Below are positions 50,077 to 51,144 of a DNA stretch of 51,144 nt, one piece after another. The translations under genes were made by a program, and so were the position numbers. Source of the stretch: Cypionkella sp. (lineage in GTDB: Bacteria; Pseudomonadota; Alphaproteobacteria; Rhodobacterales; Rhodobacteraceae). The stretch is taken from assembly GCA_023255415.1 (NCBI GenBank), contig JALRIN010000003.1:1-51144 (forward strand), read 5' to 3'. Each line of letters starts with the position of its first letter. Position 1 is the first letter of the stretch. A model generated the notes under the pieces. The model had not been told where the DNA came from and did not search any database. It worked only from the letters and a program-made list of their open reading frames with translations.

Positions 50077-50883
50077 CTAAAGGCTGCGCAGTTTCGCTTG
50101 CAGTGACAGCAAATCAGCCCAAGCCTCGCGCTTGGCGGCGGGATTGCGCTGCAGATAGGCCGGGTGGGTCATTGCAAGCACCGGCTTGTCAAAGGCCTGT
50201 GCCCAAGTGCCGCGATGGCGCAAAATCCCGCTGCTGTTCAGCGCCAATTGCAAGGCGTCATTGCCCAAAAGCACCACCACGGCAGGATTGATCAGCGCGA
50301 TATGGCGCGCAACAAAGGGCCGGATGATGGCGATTTCATCCGCGCTTGGCTCGCGGTGCGGCGCGCGCCATGGCATGCTGGGGGTGATATAGATCGCCTG
50401 TGCGGCTTCGGCGCTGCGCGACAGGCCGATGGCTGCAAACATGCGGTCCAGCATCTCGCCTTTGCTGCCAACGCAAGGCCGGCCTTCGCGGTCTTCTTCG
50501 ACATCGGGCGCTTCGGTCAGGATCAGCACGCGGGCCTGCGGGTTGCCATCGCCAAACACCAAATTGCGCGCACCGCGTTTGATCTCTAGCTGGTCGAACC
50601 GCGCCAGTGCTTCGCGCAGATCGCCCAGGTTTTGCGCAGCCGTTGCCGCAGCCGTCGCCGCTGCAATCGCCATATCGGCAGTTGGCACTGCAGGGGCCAC
50701 CGCGCGCGGCGGCGCCGGTTTTGGCGTGACGGGTGCTGCATCGGGCAGTTTGACAGGCTCTGGCAGGTCATATCGGTCAAGCGGGGCCTCGCCGATGATG
50801 TCGCTGACGCCCAGATCAACTTGCCACGCCAAGGCTGCAAGCGATGCGTGCCAATCGGCGGCGATGTCGGTCTCGATTCCCAT
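50077..50883 (-). CDS. Uracil-DNA glycosylase family protein, diverged
   Basis: A 268-aa protein of the UDG superfamily (family 4/5-like). An Ala/Pro-rich linker (about residues 40-85) precedes the glycosylase fold: 'RGARNLVFGDGNPQARVLILTEAPDVEEDREGRPCVG', 'GEMLDRMFAAIGL' and C-terminal HPAYLQR (240-246). The catalytic GEAPG motif is TEAPD (123-127) and GxPFVG is GRPCVG. Only one cysteine exists (C137), so the four Fe-S ligands of family 4 are absent. Activity is therefore uncertain. Convergent with the DsbD-like gene, six bases apart. Confidence 0.8.
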   Translation of the reverse strand: MGIETDIAADWHASLAALAWQVDLGVSDIIGEAPLDRYDLPEPVKLPDAAPVTPKPAPPRAVAPAVPTADMAIAAATAAATAAQNLGDLREALARFDQLEIKRGARNLVFGDGNPQARVLILTEAPDVEEDREGRPCVGSKGEMLDRMFAAIGLSRSAEAAQAIYITPSMPWRAPHREPSADEIAIIRPFVARHIALINPAVVVLLGNDALQLALNSSGILRHRGTWAQAFDKPVLAMTHPAYLQRNPAAKREAWADLLSLQAKLRSL

Positions 50884-50977
50884 GCGGCCAAACTAGGCGC
50901 TTGCGCCGCCTCGGACAAGCCGACTTGTCGTGCGGGCGCGGGCTTTCTATAAGCAGTCAAACATCACGGAGAGGCCC

Positions 50978-51144
50978 ATGTCGTTTCGCGCCCGCCACCT
51001 GCTTGGGATTGAGCATCTTTCGCCCGCCGAGATCACCACAATCCTTGATCTGGCCGACCGCTATGTCGATCTGAACCGCCGCACCGTGAAATCCTCGGAT
51101 GCTTTGGCGGGGCTAACGCAGATCAATATGTTCTTTGAAAACTC
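50978..51144 (+). CDS. pyrB: Aspartate carbamoyltransferase (5' part)
   Basis: The first 55 codons of a gene cut off by the window end. 'MSFRARHLLGIEHLSPAEI', 'LDLADRYVDLNRRTVKSSDAL' (part) and 'LTQINMFFEN' match the ATCase N-terminus, whose carbamoyl-phosphate domain begins here. It makes carbamoyl aspartate in pyrimidine synthesis. GGAGAGG (50968-50974) precedes the ATG. The catalytic STRT motif lies beyond the end. Confidence 0.93.
   Translation, partial: MSFRARHLLGIEHLSPAEITTILDLADRYVDLNRRTVKSSDALAGLTQINMFFEN

Overview
The window is a GC-rich, almost fully coding chromosomal stretch from an alphaproteobacterium, most likely a member of the Rhodobacteraceae (Rhodobacter/Gemmobacter/Tabrizicola-like). 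The evidence is a MipZ division-site ATPase, an F0-only ATP synthase operon with separate b' and b subunits, a DUF1013/TrcR regulator, a complete ccoNOQP-ccoGHIS cbb3 oxidase locus with FnrL-type TTGAT-N4-ATCAA sites, and the rpmH-rnpA-yidD-yidC-engB-argB gene order. I see no insertion sequence, prophage, CRISPR array or rRNA operon. There is one tRNA gene, tRNA-Arg(ACG). Assignments come from motifs and remembered family features; no database search was run.

Layout. 1-240: tail of an amino-acid ABC transporter ATPase and a bidirectional terminator. 241-9947: a long minus-strand block, with transcription starting at rpmH: rpmH, rnpA, yidD, ttcA, an EAL-domain protein, yidC, a MOSC protein, engB, then (beyond a plus-strand SDR gene) argB, a 4Fe-4S protein and a SixA-type phosphatase. 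Many of these genes overlap by 1-4 bases. 10226-13789: a TVP38/TMEM64 membrane protein, a mercuric-reductase-like flavoprotein and a sensor kinase. 13927-14003: tRNA-Arg. 14081-19844 (minus): a TetR regulator, a 570-base stretch holding only a gene remnant, xylA-xylB, an EamA permease and a LysR regulator. 20083-26225: ffh, chorismate mutase, rpsP, rimM, trmD, rplS, rpmE. This ribosomal operon is interrupted by an opposite-strand glycosyltransferase. 26333-28663: a NitT/TauT-type ABC transporter. 28704-32943: mipZ, a small ORF, an ArsR regulator, and atpI-atpB-atpE-b'-b. 32993-40385: a GntR regulator, an OmpA-type lipoprotein, an Ada-like protein, nth, a PfkB kinase, two small Rhodobacteraceae-type genes, RNase T2, TrcR and a universal stress protein. 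40593-48580: the cbb3 oxidase and its assembly genes. 48577-51144: algH/yqgE, a DsbD-alpha-like protein, a diverged uracil-DNA glycosylase and the start of pyrB.

Functionally the window is mostly housekeeping: translation, protein targeting (Ffh, YidC, YidD), energy conservation (F0, cbb3) and DNA repair (Nth, Ada-like, UDG). A xylose catabolic operon is the main accessory pathway. The least ordinary signals are regulatory or degenerate elements: a perfect dyad between the two divergent repair genes ada-like and nth; an 11-bp mRNA hairpin that pairs the start codon of a DUF3775 gene; tandem FNR sites 32 bp apart upstream of ccoN; a GT2-type protein with a decayed FkbM-like tail inserted in the rpsP-rimM-trmD operon; and a UDG-family protein that has lost its Fe-S cysteines and its GEAPG motif. 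I found no clear new multi-gene system.
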